From positions 1 through 64,000 of the forward strand of contig JAZUQZ010000031.1 in assembly GCA_045626925.1 (NCBI GenBank): 64,000 nt of DNA, read 5' to 3'. The position numbers and the translations under genes are program-made. Source of the stretch: Aphodoplasma sp045626925. Lineage in GTDB: Bacteria > Bacillota > Clostridia > UBA1381 > UMGS1253. Of this stretch, positions 8,044-16,494 are shown one piece after another. Position 1 is the first letter of the stretch, and every line of letters begins with the position of its first letter. The notes beneath the pieces are model-generated. The model was not told the DNA's origin. It did not search any database and saw nothing but the letters and a program-made list of their open reading frames with translations.

Positions 8044-9087
8044 ATGTCCAAACAGATTATACGTCTTGATAACGTATCAAAAAGCTTTGACACCACCGAG
8101 GTGCTTAATAATTTAAATCTTTCGATAGACCGACACACCTTTGTTACCTTGCTCGGTCCGTCAGGTTGTGGCAAAACTACAACACTGCGCATTATCGGCG
8201 GCTTTGAAAAGCCTTCAAGCGGTAAAGTATACTATGAAAATACAGACATAACTGATGTTCCGCCGTATAAACGCAAACTTAATACGGTTTTTCAAAAGTA
8301 TGCTCTTTTTCCGCATATGGATGTATATGAAAATATTGCGTTTGGACTTCGCCTCAAAAAGATGTCATCATCACAAATAGATGAAAAGGTTAAAAAAATG
8401 CTCCGCATGGTCAACCTTACAGGTTTTGAAAAAAGAGATATCGATTCTCTTTCCGGCGGGCAACAACAGCGTGTGGCTATTGCGCGCGCACTTGTAAACG
8501 AGCCGGAGGTGCTTTTGCTTGATGAGCCTCTTGGCGCACTCGATTTAAAACTTCGAAAAGATATGCAGCTTGAGCTTAAAAATATTCAGCAGGCGCTTGG
8601 TATTACTTTTGTGTATGTTACACACGACCAGGAGGAAGCGCTTACAATGTCTGATACCATTGTTGTTATGCACAATGGTGTTGTGCTGCAACAAGGTACA
8701 CCGCAAGACATTTATAACGAGCCACAAAATGCTTTTGTTGCCGATTTTATCGGTGAATCAAATATTATAGACGGCATTATGCACGAAGACCGGCTTGTTA
8801 GCTTTTGTAATCACAAGTTTGAATGTGTTGATGTTGGCTTTTCAAAGGACGAAAATGTAGATGTTGTTATAAGACCAGAAGATTTAAAGGTTGTAGACGC
8901 TGACAAGGGGCAGCTTTGTGGCATTGTAAAATCCTGCATATTCAAGGGCGTACATTATGAAATGTGCGTACTTGCAAACGAACACGAGTTTTTAGTACAT
9001 TCAACGCTTGCATCCGAGCCGGGCACTATGGTCGGACTTTGCGTTATCCCTTTTGATATACACATTATGCACAAGGAGGAAGGCTGA
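8044..9087 (+). CDS. potA: Spermidine/putrescine ABC transporter ATP-binding protein PotA
   Basis: Nucleotide-binding subunit powering polyamine import. It has Walker A GPSGCGKTT (about residue 38), signature LSGGQQQR (about 133), Walker B LLLDEP (about 154) and the H-loop THDQEEA, then a C-terminal TOBE-type regulatory domain with VIRPEDL. The 347-residue length fits PotA. Assignment to polyamines rather than iron or sulfate comes from the two permeases and the PotD-like binding protein downstream. ATG at 8044 with AGGGGA. The stop overlaps the potB start (ATGA). Confidence 0.9.
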   Translation: MSKQIIRLDNVSKSFDTTEVLNNLNLSIDRHTFVTLLGPSGCGKTTTLRIIGGFEKPSSGKVYYENTDITDVPPYKRKLNTVFQKYALFPHMDVYENIAFGLRLKKMSSSQIDEKVKKMLRMVNLTGFEKRDIDSLSGGQQQRVAIARALVNEPEVLLLDEPLGALDLKLRKDMQLELKNIQQALGITFVYVTHDQEEALTMSDTIVVMHNGVVLQQGTPQDIYNEPQNAFVADFIGESNIIDGIMHEDRLVSFCNHKFECVDVGFSKDENVDVVIRPEDLKVVDADKGQLCGIVKSCIFKGVHYEMCVLANEHEFLVHSTLASEPGTMVGLCVIPFDIHIMHKEEG

Positions 9088-9917
9088 TGAAAAAGTCATT
9101 CGTTGCCTATCCTTATCTTGTGTGGGCAATTATTTTTATTGTAGCACCGCTCTTGCTTGTGGCATATTATGGCCTTACTATAGAAATGCCCGATGGTTCT
9201 GTGGTGTTTTCACTTGATAATTTTTATAAATTCTTTTCGTCGCCCATATTTTTGGCGGCTTTTTGGCGTTCTATATGGATGGCCGCTCTTGCTACAATTA
9301 TTTGCCTTATAATAGGCTATCCGGTAGCGTATTACCTTTCAGGAAGTGTTTTTAAAAATAAAAAGCTGCTGCTTTTGCTGCTTGTAATACCCATGTGGAT
9401 GAATTTGCTCTTGCGCACATATGCATGGCTTATTTTGCTTGACAATGCAGGCCTTATAAATACGCTGTTAAAATGGCTCGGTTTTGGCACTGTTGAGTTC
9501 TTATATCACGAATATTCGATTGTTTTTGGTATGGTATATAATTTTTTGCCATTTATGATATTGCCTATTCATTCCGTTTTAATTAAAATTGACAACTCTC
9601 TTATCGAGGCGGCACAGGACCTTGGTGCAAGCAAGCGCAAGGTGTTTTTCAAGGTTACATTTCCATTGTCGCTACCCGGCGTGATTTCGGGTATCACAAT
9701 GGTATTTATGCCTGCGGTTACGACCTTTGCAATATCAGATATCCTCAGCGGCCGCACAATTCAGCTTATGGGCAACATAATAGAGGACCAATTTTTAAGA
9801 AGTGATAACTGGAATTTTGGCTCAACAATGTCGATTGTTTTGATGTTGCTTATAATTTTGTCGATGATTATATCGTCAAAATATGAAAAAGAGAACGAGG
9901 GAGGCGGATTGTTTTGA
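9087..9917 (+). CDS. potB: Spermidine/putrescine ABC transporter permease PotB
   Basis: Inner-membrane permease with six predicted membrane segments in 276 residues. The cytoplasmic EAA loop, which contacts PotA, reads EAAQDLGASKRKVFFKVTFP (about residues 170-190). The ATG overlaps the potA stop by four bases and the ribosome site AAGGAGGAAG lies inside potA. Tight coupling with both neighbours supports a stoichiometric complex. Confidence 0.9.
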   Translation: MKKSFVAYPYLVWAIIFIVAPLLLVAYYGLTIEMPDGSVVFSLDNFYKFFSSPIFLAAFWRSIWMAALATIICLIIGYPVAYYLSGSVFKNKKLLLLLLVIPMWMNLLLRTYAWLILLDNAGLINTLLKWLGFGTVEFLYHEYSIVFGMVYNFLPFMILPIHSVLIKIDNSLIEAAQDLGASKRKVFFKVTFPLSLPGVISGITMVFMPAVTTFAISDILSGRTIQLMGNIIEDQFLRSDNWNFGSTMSIVLMLLIILSMIISSKYEKENEGGGLF

Positions 9918-10708
9918 GCAAAGCGTTGAAAAAATTTTATGTCTTTCTCGTGTTTGTATTTATGTATGCGCCGATTGTCGTTTTGATGGTGTACTCGTTT
10001 AACGATTCGCGTTCAAGCTCGGCCATATGGCGAGGTTTTACACTTGATTGGTATGTAAAGATGCTGAGCGATTCACAAATGATGAAATCACTCCAGACCA
10101 CACTTATTATTGCGTTTTCTTCTTCCATTATTGCAACGATTATAGGCACCCTTGGTGCTATTGGCATACACAATATGCGAAAACGCACAAGAAATTTTAT
10201 TATGAATATAACATATGTGCCCGTGTTGAGTCCGGATATTGTAATAGGTATATCGCTTATGATACTTTTTGTGTTTTTGCGCATACCGCTCGGACGCTAT
10301 TCGCTTCTTCTGGCACATATTACATTTAATATTCCGTATGTAATAATATCTGTACTGCCAAAGCTTAATCAGCTTGATAAAAATATGTACGAGGCGGCTC
10401 TTGACCTTGGTGCTACGCCGTTTTACAGTTATCGAAAGATAATTTTGCCGGAAATTATGCCCGGTATTGTAACAGGCTTTTTATTAGCTCTCACATTGTC
10501 GATTGATGATTTTGTTGTAAGCTTTTTTACATCAGGTGCGGGCGCATCGACACTTTCGATTTATATTTATTCAGCCGTGAGCAAAAAATATAATCCATCT
10601 ATAAACGCGCTTTCAACAATAATGTTTGTCGTAATATTTTTGCTTCTTGTGCTGATAAATTCTCGCTCAAAGGAAAAGAGCAAAACTAAAAACAATGCAA
10701 ACTATTAA
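9914..10708 (+). CDS. potC: Spermidine/putrescine ABC transporter permease PotC
   Basis: Second permease of the importer, 264 residues. The first membrane segment ends with APIVVLMVYSFN, typical of PotC, and the EAA loop reads EAALDLGATPFYSYRKIILP (about residues 158-177). It starts with TTG at 9914, overlapping the potB stop by four bases, with GAGGGAGG upstream. Co-translation with potB is evident. Confidence 0.9.
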   Translation: MSKALKKFYVFLVFVFMYAPIVVLMVYSFNDSRSSSAIWRGFTLDWYVKMLSDSQMMKSLQTTLIIAFSSSIIATIIGTLGAIGIHNMRKRTRNFIMNITYVPVLSPDIVIGISLMILFVFLRIPLGRYSLLLAHITFNIPYVIISVLPKLNQLDKNMYEAALDLGATPFYSYRKIILPEIMPGIVTGFLLALTLSIDDFVVSFFTSGAGASTLSIYIYSAVSKKYNPSINALSTIMFVVIFLLLVLINSRSKEKSKTKNNANY

Positions 10709-10773
10709 CGGGCATACCTTTGTGTATTGTCTTTAATAAATATATATAAAAGAAAGAAGGAGAGAGGTTTAAG

Positions 10774-11835
10774 TTGAAAAAGATTTTAAAAAGTTTATCA
10801 GTTATTTTGTGTGTAACGCTTCTTGCTATGAGTGTACTTTCAGGATGCGCAGATGGTGGACAAGAAAAAACAACAATCCGCGTCTATAATTGGGGCGAAT
10901 ATATTGCCGACGGCGTATTGGAACAATTTGAAGAGGAAACAGGCATTCGTGTTGAGTATGACACCTTTAACGACAACGAAAGCCTTTATGCAAAGGTTAA
11001 AAACGCAGGTTCAGACTCCTACGATATAATTGTTCCGTCTGATTATATGGTCAAGAAGATGATTGAAGAAGATATGCTTGCACAAATAAACTATGAAAAT
11101 ATACCAAACATTGTAAATCTTGACCCACAGTATAAAAATCTTTCGTATGACCCGCAAAGTGCATACAGTGTTGCCTACCTTACAGATATGGTTGGTATAC
11201 TTTATAACATAGACGAAACAGGAAGAGAAATTACAAGTATAGAGGACTTGTTTGACCCTGCATTTGCGCGCAAGGTATGTATGCTTGATTCAATACGCGA
11301 CACAATCGGTCTTACGCTCAAGATGCTCGGCTATTCAATGAACGATACAGACCCGGAACACATTGCACAGGCAAGAGATATACTCTTAGAACAAAAACCG
11401 CGTGTGCTTGCATATGGTACAGACGAGCTTGCACCAAAGGTTATGAGCGGTGCGGCAGCTATGGCTATGGTATATCTTGGTGAAGGAATTACAGCGATTG
11501 AAGAACAACCGGAGAATATGCGTTTTACAATCCCAAGCGAAGGTACAAACCGCGCTGTTGACGCGTTTGCAATCCTTAAGACAAGCAAAAATAAAGAGGC
11601 AGCAGAAGCATTTATAAACTTTATGCTGCGTCCCGATATAGCACTCAAGAACAGTGTTGAAACGGGCTATTCAACACCAAATGCAAAAGCAAAAGAGCTG
11701 CTAGACGATGAGATAAAAAATGATAAAAATCGTTATCCATCAAAGGAAATCCTTGATAAATGTGAAATTTTTGAGACGCTTCCTGCGGACAATACAAGCT
11801 TTATCGATGCGTGGAATATGGTAAAGGCAAAATAA
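10774..11835 (+). CDS. potD: Spermidine/putrescine-binding lipoprotein PotD
   Basis: Substrate-binding protein of the importer, lipid-anchored outside the membrane. A lipoprotein signal with lipobox LSGC (Cys about residue 26) precedes a type-II periplasmic-binding fold of about 325 residues with VYNWGEYI and YDIIVPSDYMV, which are typical of PotD/PotF. TTG start at 10774 after AAGGAGAGAGG. It is 65 bases downstream of potC and ends at a strong terminator, completing potABCD. Confidence 0.92.
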   Translation: MKKILKSLSVILCVTLLAMSVLSGCADGGQEKTTIRVYNWGEYIADGVLEQFEEETGIRVEYDTFNDNESLYAKVKNAGSDSYDIIVPSDYMVKKMIEEDMLAQINYENIPNIVNLDPQYKNLSYDPQSAYSVAYLTDMVGILYNIDETGREITSIEDLFDPAFARKVCMLDSIRDTIGLTLKMLGYSMNDTDPEHIAQARDILLEQKPRVLAYGTDELAPKVMSGAAAMAMVYLGEGITAIEEQPENMRFTIPSEGTNRAVDAFAILKTSKNKEAAEAFINFMLRPDIALKNSVETGYSTPNAKAKELLDDEIKNDKNRYPSKEILDKCEIFETLPADNTSFIDAWNMVKAK

Positions 11836-11850
11836 TTTTTATATAAAATA

Positions 11851-11880
11851 AAATGGTGGGTTTTCCCCACCATTTTTTAT
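11851..11880. terminator. Terminator of potABCD, shared with the convergent glycosyltransferase gene
   Basis: Stem AAATGGTGGG (11851-11860) with CCCACCATTT (11866-11875), short TTTTC loop, followed by a T-run; usable from both sides. Confidence 0.88.
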
Positions 11881-11894
11881 TTCTTTATCACTTT

Positions 11895-13370
11895 TTATTT
11901 TTCAAGCTTCTGTTCTTTTTGTTTATAAATATGTTGTTGCACTTCCTCATACACGCGCACAAGTGCACCGCTTGCAAAAATTATAAAAATCGGAATTAGC
12001 ATATAATTGTATCTGTTTTGTACCTCTATTAACATAAATGCTACAAAATAACTAACGACTATAAGCATTAACAGAAGCTCTCTTCGGCTTTTTGAATAAA
12101 GCGCCATCAAACCCTTTAGTAAAACAAGCAAAAGTATAACAAACATAACTCCGTTTGTCGCCGGCGTATACCATTTTTGTGCAAATTCTCCCGTTTTATT
12201 TTCTATGCACCATGGATAATTATATGTTCCATACTGATACATAATCTTTTTTAGTGCCAAAACAGCAAGCTTTCCCTTGTCTTGGGAACGCTCTGCAATA
12301 AGTTTATCAAGGGCCTTGTTATTTTTAATAAGTGCACCATCTTCCTCGTTCCAGAGCCCATCACTTTCTGCATTTAACCCTACAGCAACCTTATATTTAT
12401 AGTTTGTATTGGTTATCTTCTCGACTGCAATACCCGACTCTGTCATAATAAGGCTTGTCGCAAAACAAATCGTTATATAAACTCCAATAAACATAACGCA
12501 GTAACCTGCTGTTTTCCTTGTTGCATCAGGAAGCTTCTTTTTATATTTGACGCTCATAATGTTTCTATATATAAAGTAAACTGTCCCAGCGACGATATAT
12601 GCCGTCATCTCAGAGCGAATAATTTGTGATATTGCAGCAAATATAGATGCAATTGCAATATTTGCAAGTCTTTGTTTTAGTGGATTTGCTATCAATATAT
12701 ATACAGAAAGAAGAAAAAATGTCGTCGCAATATGTTGATTTGATAAAACAGAAGAATACATAAGCCCAATCGGCAACAAAGACATTATCAGCCCCGCTGT
12801 TATGCCGGCGCGCCTTCCATAAAGATTCTTTGCTATCATAGCCGTTAAAACACAGCTAAATGCACTAAATATGTTAAAAAACACCTGGATTGGATAATAT
12901 CCTTCTCCAAATAATCTCAAAATTGTTGCTTCTATTAAAATAAATGGAATATGGTCAGGCCATAATTTATAATAATATTTGAGGCTCTCACCTACCATTG
13001 ACTCTCTTTCTAAAAACTCCGAACCAGACAGCTTTAACGCTACTTCATACATTGATTTAAAATCACTTGTCGGCTCTATAGGCCACGAGTTAAGTATTAT
13101 AAGTCTCAATAAAAATGCAATAATAAATATAAGCGAAAGCCACATATTATATGCATTAACCGTCTTTTCAGAAAATGCTGTTAAAATATATAAGGACGCT
13201 GCAGTAAGTATAACCCCTATTGTCATATAAACAATACCACTGCTTGTTGCGGTAATGTTTCCCAAAATGGAAAAAATTGTAAAAATCAATATGACGCCAA
13301 TTACACCTATGCGTGCTATGTACTCTTGTATCGTTTCGCGTCTTCTTTTAATGCCAAGCTTGTTCCCCAT
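11895..13370 (-). CDS. GT-C-type membrane glycosyltransferase (ArnT/PMT-like)
   Basis: A 491-residue polytopic protein with about eleven hydrophobic segments. After the third segment comes a loop with acidic residues (WPIEPTSDFKSMYEVALKL) of the kind that carries the catalytic Asp in GT-C enzymes of the PMT/ArnT type, and a soluble stretch with YKVAVGLNAESDG near residue 330. It probably transfers a lipid-linked sugar to an external acceptor; neither donor nor acceptor can be deduced. ATG at 13370 follows AAAGGA. Two earlier in-frame starts have no ribosome site. It lies between pot and parAB without functional connection. Confidence 0.6.
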   Translation of the reverse strand: MGNKLGIKRRRETIQEYIARIGVIGVILIFTIFSILGNITATSSGIVYMTIGVILTAASLYILTAFSEKTVNAYNMWLSLIFIIAFLLRLIILNSWPIEPTSDFKSMYEVALKLSGSEFLERESMVGESLKYYYKLWPDHIPFILIEATILRLFGEGYYPIQVFFNIFSAFSCVLTAMIAKNLYGRRAGITAGLIMSLLPIGLMYSSVLSNQHIATTFFLLSVYILIANPLKQRLANIAIASIFAAISQIIRSEMTAYIVAGTVYFIYRNIMSVKYKKKLPDATRKTAGYCVMFIGVYITICFATSLIMTESGIAVEKITNTNYKYKVAVGLNAESDGLWNEEDGALIKNNKALDKLIAERSQDKGKLAVLALKKIMYQYGTYNYPWCIENKTGEFAQKWYTPATNGVMFVILLLVLLKGLMALYSKSRRELLLMLIVVSYFVAFMLIEVQNRYNYMLIPIFIIFASGALVRVYEEVQQHIYKQKEQKLEK

Positions 13371-13468
13371 ATCGATTGTCCTTTCTGCCATAATACTACA
13401 AATATACATTATATCACAATCTGTTCTATGTTTCAACTTTTTTTGCAAAAAGTTTGTAGTTTTTTTTG

Positions 13469-13484
13469 TGTTTCACATGAAACA
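13469..13484. other. parS-like centromere site 1
   Basis: TGTTTCACATGAAACA differs from the canonical Bacillus parS palindrome (central CACGTG) only by G to A at the ninth base. It sits in a 27-base direct repeat (13461-13487 and 13495-13521) upstream of parA-parB, as expected for ParB loading sites near the origin. Confidence 0.8.
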
Positions 13485-13502
13485 ATTTTAAACATTTTTT
13501 TG

Positions 13503-13518
13503 TGTTTCACATGAAACA
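13503..13518. other. parS-like centromere site 2
   Basis: A second identical TGTTTCACATGAAACA, 34 bases after the first, with the same T-rich left flank. It shares the same single departure from the consensus centre, so both sites are probably recognised by the adjacent ParB. Confidence 0.8.
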
Positions 13519-13533
13519 ATTCTTCTTGAACTC

Positions 13534-13562
13534 TTTACTAATCAATCTTTATGTGTTACAAT
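13534..13562 (+). promoter_or_regulatory. Promoter of parAB
   Basis: TTTACT (13534-13539), 17 bases, TACAAT (13557-13562), just downstream of the two parS sites, so ParB bound there could influence it. Confidence 0.5.
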
Positions 13563-13596
13563 ATATATTAAGTTATGATGGAGGGACTGATAAGTA

Positions 13597-14361
13597 ATGG
13601 GCAAAACAATCGCCGTTGCAAACCAAAAAGGCGGCGTGGGCAAAACCACAACCTCGCTAAACCTTGCAGCAGGTCTGGCGTTCAAGGGTAAGCGTGTACT
13701 TTTGGTAGATACTGACCCACAAGGCAACGCAACAAGCGGCATCGGAATAAACCGCCAAGAGATAAAAAGCTCTATATACGACTGTCTTATAAACGAAACG
13801 CGAGCGAGTGATGCGATAACGCATACAAATCAAGAAAGACTTGATTGTTTGCCGTCAAATATCGAGCTTGCAGGGGCGGAAATCGAGCTCGTTGGCACAG
13901 AAAACAGAGAGTCGCGCCTTAAAAACTGTCTTAACGAAATTAAGGATAATTATGATTTTATAATAATAGATTGTCCGCCTTCGCTTGGGCTTATAACGCT
14001 AAATGCTTTTTGTTGTGCCGATTCAATACTGATACCCGTCCAATGTGAGTATTATGCGCTCGAGGGACTTTCCCAGCTTACAAAAACTATAAAAATGGTC
14101 AAAAAAACATTTAACCCGGCCCTTGCAATAGAAGGAATTGTGGCTACAATGTTTGATTCAAGAACAAACCTTGCAATTCAGGTTATGGACGAGCTTAAAA
14201 AGTTTTTCAAAGACAAGCTCTATGCAACAGCAATACCGCGAAATGTGCGACTCAGTGAAGCGCCAAGCTTTGGCGAGTCAATACTCACATATGACATTAC
14301 CTCAAAGGGTGCCGATGCATATATTGCCCTTGCAAAAGAGGTAATCGAAGCAAACGAATAA
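13597..14361 (+). CDS. parA: Chromosome partitioning ATPase ParA (Soj)
   Basis: Deviant-Walker ATPase that positions origins together with ParB. KGGVGKTT (about residues 11-18) with the signature lysine, Walker A' LVDTDPQGN (about 36-44) and Walker B DFIIIDCPPSLG (about 116-127) are intact. The 254-residue length is typical of chromosomal Soj, without an N-terminal DNA-binding extension. ATG at 13597 with GGAGGG upstream. It is followed 37 bases later by parB. Confidence 0.95.
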   Translation: MGKTIAVANQKGGVGKTTTSLNLAAGLAFKGKRVLLVDTDPQGNATSGIGINRQEIKSSIYDCLINETRASDAITHTNQERLDCLPSNIELAGAEIELVGTENRESRLKNCLNEIKDNYDFIIIDCPPSLGLITLNAFCCADSILIPVQCEYYALEGLSQLTKTIKMVKKTFNPALAIEGIVATMFDSRTNLAIQVMDELKKFFKDKLYATAIPRNVRLSEAPSFGESILTYDITSKGADAYIALAKEVIEANE

Positions 14362-14398
14362 AATTTGTGCTACATTTGTGGCAGAATGGAGAAAATAT

Positions 14399-15289
14399 AT
14401 GGCAAAACGAGGACTAGGAAAAGGAATTGGAGCGTTGTTCGGTGGCGATATAGACGAAACAGGCATCATCGAACGCGATATAGACCTTATAAATGACACC
14501 GCAAAGGAAAATGTCACAATGTTAAAAATCTCAAGGGTTGAACCTAATAAGGAGCAGCCACGAAAGGTTTTTGACGAGGAAAAGCTTAATATGCTTGCCG
14601 ATTCTATTAAAAAGCACGGCGTTATTCAACCAATAATCGTAAAAGATACGAAAAGCGGATTTTATCAGATTGTTGCAGGTGAAAGGCGGTGGCGCGCAAG
14701 CCGTATTGCCGGTTTAAAGGAAATCCCCGCAATAATAAGAAGCTATGACGAGCTTGCTACAATGCAGATTGCACTTATTGAAAATTTGCAACGCGAGGAT
14801 TTGAATCCTATTGAAGAAGCGCTTGGATACAAGGCCTTGCTCGATGAGTTTTCATTTACACAAGAGCAAGTATCAGAACAAGTCGGCAAAAGTCGCTCTG
14901 CAATAGCAAACTCCATACGATTGCTCGCACTTCCGCAACAAGTGCGCGAAATGCTTGAAAAAAAAGAGCTTTCAAGCGGTCATGCGCGTGCAGTTCTTGC
15001 AGTAAATGACGACGAATCGAAGCTTTTGCTTGCACAAAAAATTGTAGAAAACTCATTAAATGTGCGCCAGGCAGAACAACTTGCAAAAGCATTAAATGCG
15101 CCCAAAAAAGAAAAAAGAGAAAAACCTTTGACCCAACTTGATATCCAAATTGGTGAAATTCAGAAGAGAATGAGCGAAATTCTTGGAACAAAAGTAAAAA
15201 TACAAAATGGCGCAAAAAAGGGAAAGATAGAAATTGAATACTATTCTGAAAATGACCTTGAAAGACTTTTAAAGATACTTGATGTATAA
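14399..15289 (+). CDS. parB: Chromosome partitioning protein ParB (Spo0J)
   Basis: CTPase clamp that loads at parS and spreads on DNA. The start AKRGLGKGIGALFG matches the ParA-contacting N-terminus of chromosomal ParB. The CTP-binding motif GERRWRA is near residue 94, followed by ENLQREDLNPIEEALGYK. The helix-turn-helix that reads parS is FTQEQVSEQVGKSRSAIANS (about 157-176), followed by a C-terminal dimerisation domain. 296 residues. ATG at 14399 follows GGAG (14388-14391); the in-frame GTG at 14378 would add residues absent from homologues. Confidence 0.95.
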   Translation: MAKRGLGKGIGALFGGDIDETGIIERDIDLINDTAKENVTMLKISRVEPNKEQPRKVFDEEKLNMLADSIKKHGVIQPIIVKDTKSGFYQIVAGERRWRASRIAGLKEIPAIIRSYDELATMQIALIENLQREDLNPIEEALGYKALLDEFSFTQEQVSEQVGKSRSAIANSIRLLALPQQVREMLEKKELSSGHARAVLAVNDDESKLLLAQKIVENSLNVRQAEQLAKALNAPKKEKREKPLTQLDIQIGEIQKRMSEILGTKVKIQNGAKKGKIEIEYYSENDLERLLKILDV

Positions 15290-15311
15290 ATTTTACATAA
15301 AATACTAAAAA

Positions 15312-15340
15312 TTGGAAAAAGTTGGAAACTTTAGTATAAA
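15312..15340 (+). promoter_or_regulatory. Promoter of the DUF4446 operon
   Basis: TTGGAA (15312-15317), 17 bases, TATAAA (15335-15340). The leader to the DUF4446 start is about 140 bases with no recognisable element. Confidence 0.5.
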
Positions 15341-15486
15341 ATTGCCGTTTTTACATCGAACAAACTCGACATCATCAATATGTTGACATGTTTAAGGGCA
15401 AAAATTCAATATAGCGCATTTTAGAGGCGTTTTAGAGCGCATGACAAAATCGCACAAAAACAAACGATAAAAGGGAGGCAACTTAT

Positions 15487-15981
15487 ATGCTTTCAATTTC
15501 GAGAGCTACCGCAGAAATAATAATTTTGGTTGCTGTTGTAGTAATTGCCGTTTTAATTGCCTGTTTAGTAATGAGCATACTAAACAGTGTCCGCTTAAGG
15601 CGAATTATGACAAATTGTTCCTCTGGCAAGCTGGACGAATCTATAATTATATATTATAATAAGATAAGTGAGCTTGCACATGAGCTCGATAAAAAAACGG
15701 CTCAATTTGAACACATAGAAAAAATGATAGCCGCCGGCGTACAAAAATATGCCGTTGTGCATTACGACGCATTTAATGATATCACTAACAACCTTAGCTT
15801 TTCAATGGTGCTATTAGATGCAAACAATACCGGCTTTGTTTTGACATCTATTTATGGACGCAACGGTTCAAACTTTTACATAAAATCGATTTTAAAAGGC
15901 AAATCGAACGCCACAATGTCCGACGAAGAGATAGATGCATACGAACGCGCTATCAGAGCATACGAAAACAAACTGAAATGA
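15487..15981 (+). CDS. DUF4446 family membrane-anchored protein
   Basis: A 164-residue protein with one N-terminal membrane segment (about 8-32), a short coiled linker and a conserved C-terminal domain with VVHYDAFNDITNNLSFSMVL and GFVLTSIYGRNGS, matching DUF4446. The function is unknown, but these genes commonly follow parB in Clostridia, which hints at an origin- or membrane-associated role. ATG at 15487 after GGGAGG. Ten bases separate it from the next coiled-coil gene. Confidence 0.8.
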   Translation: MLSISRATAEIIILVAVVVIAVLIACLVMSILNSVRLRRIMTNCSSGKLDESIIIYYNKISELAHELDKKTAQFEHIEKMIAAGVQKYAVVHYDAFNDITNNLSFSMVLLDANNTGFVLTSIYGRNGSNFYIKSILKGKSNATMSDEEIDAYERAIRAYENKLK

Positions 15982-15991
15982 GGTAAATACA

Positions 15992-16462
15992 ATGAAAAAA
16001 GCAACAAAATCACTTTGGCTATATGCCGCAATACTGTTTATAATTGCAATTGCACTAATTTCGACCGCAACGCTTATGCAGGCACGCCTTGTAAGCTCTG
16101 ACGGCAATATTGAGGTTTTGGGCACATTCACAAAAAACACCAAGCAAAGCATCGAAAATCTTACTAATGAAAACATTGAGCTTGCAAACAAACTTAATGA
16201 AATGACAAATGCTTATAACACATTAAAAACAGATTTTGAAAATGTATTCAATGATGCAGCAACGCAAAGCCGTCATAAAGAGATTATGCGTCAGATGTAT
16301 TCTGCATACGCAAATGATGATTACGATTCGCTTGATGCGCTATTTAAAAAGATTGATGAACAGTCGCTCATTACCGAGCAAGAAGCAAACCAGTTTATAC
16401 CGGGCTTTTTTGCAAGAGCAAAACGCGCGCTTAATGAATATAAATCGAGCAACGACAGATAA
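15992..16462 (+). CDS. Hypothetical single-pass membrane protein with coiled coil
   Basis: Not recognised. Of 156 residues, about 8-30 form a membrane segment, then a heptad-rich stretch (about 45-90: SIENLTNENIELANKLNEMT) predicts a coiled coil, followed by an acidic helical tail. The topology suggests an external or cytoplasmic coiled domain anchored in the membrane, resembling a small divisome or envelope protein, but there is no family match. ATG at 15992 with GAGG overlapping the DUF4446 stop codon, so it is translationally coupled to that gene. Confidence 0.6.
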   Translation: MKKATKSLWLYAAILFIIAIALISTATLMQARLVSSDGNIEVLGTFTKNTKQSIENLTNENIELANKLNEMTNAYNTLKTDFENVFNDAATQSRHKEIMRQMYSAYANDDYDSLDALFKKIDEQSLITEQEANQFIPGFFARAKRALNEYKSSNDR

Positions 16463-16494
16463 TTTCAATATAACTATATAAAGGGGAAAGAACA

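Noticed and set aside
16463..16494. T-box before serS
   Set aside because: The space is only 32 bases with no T-box motif.
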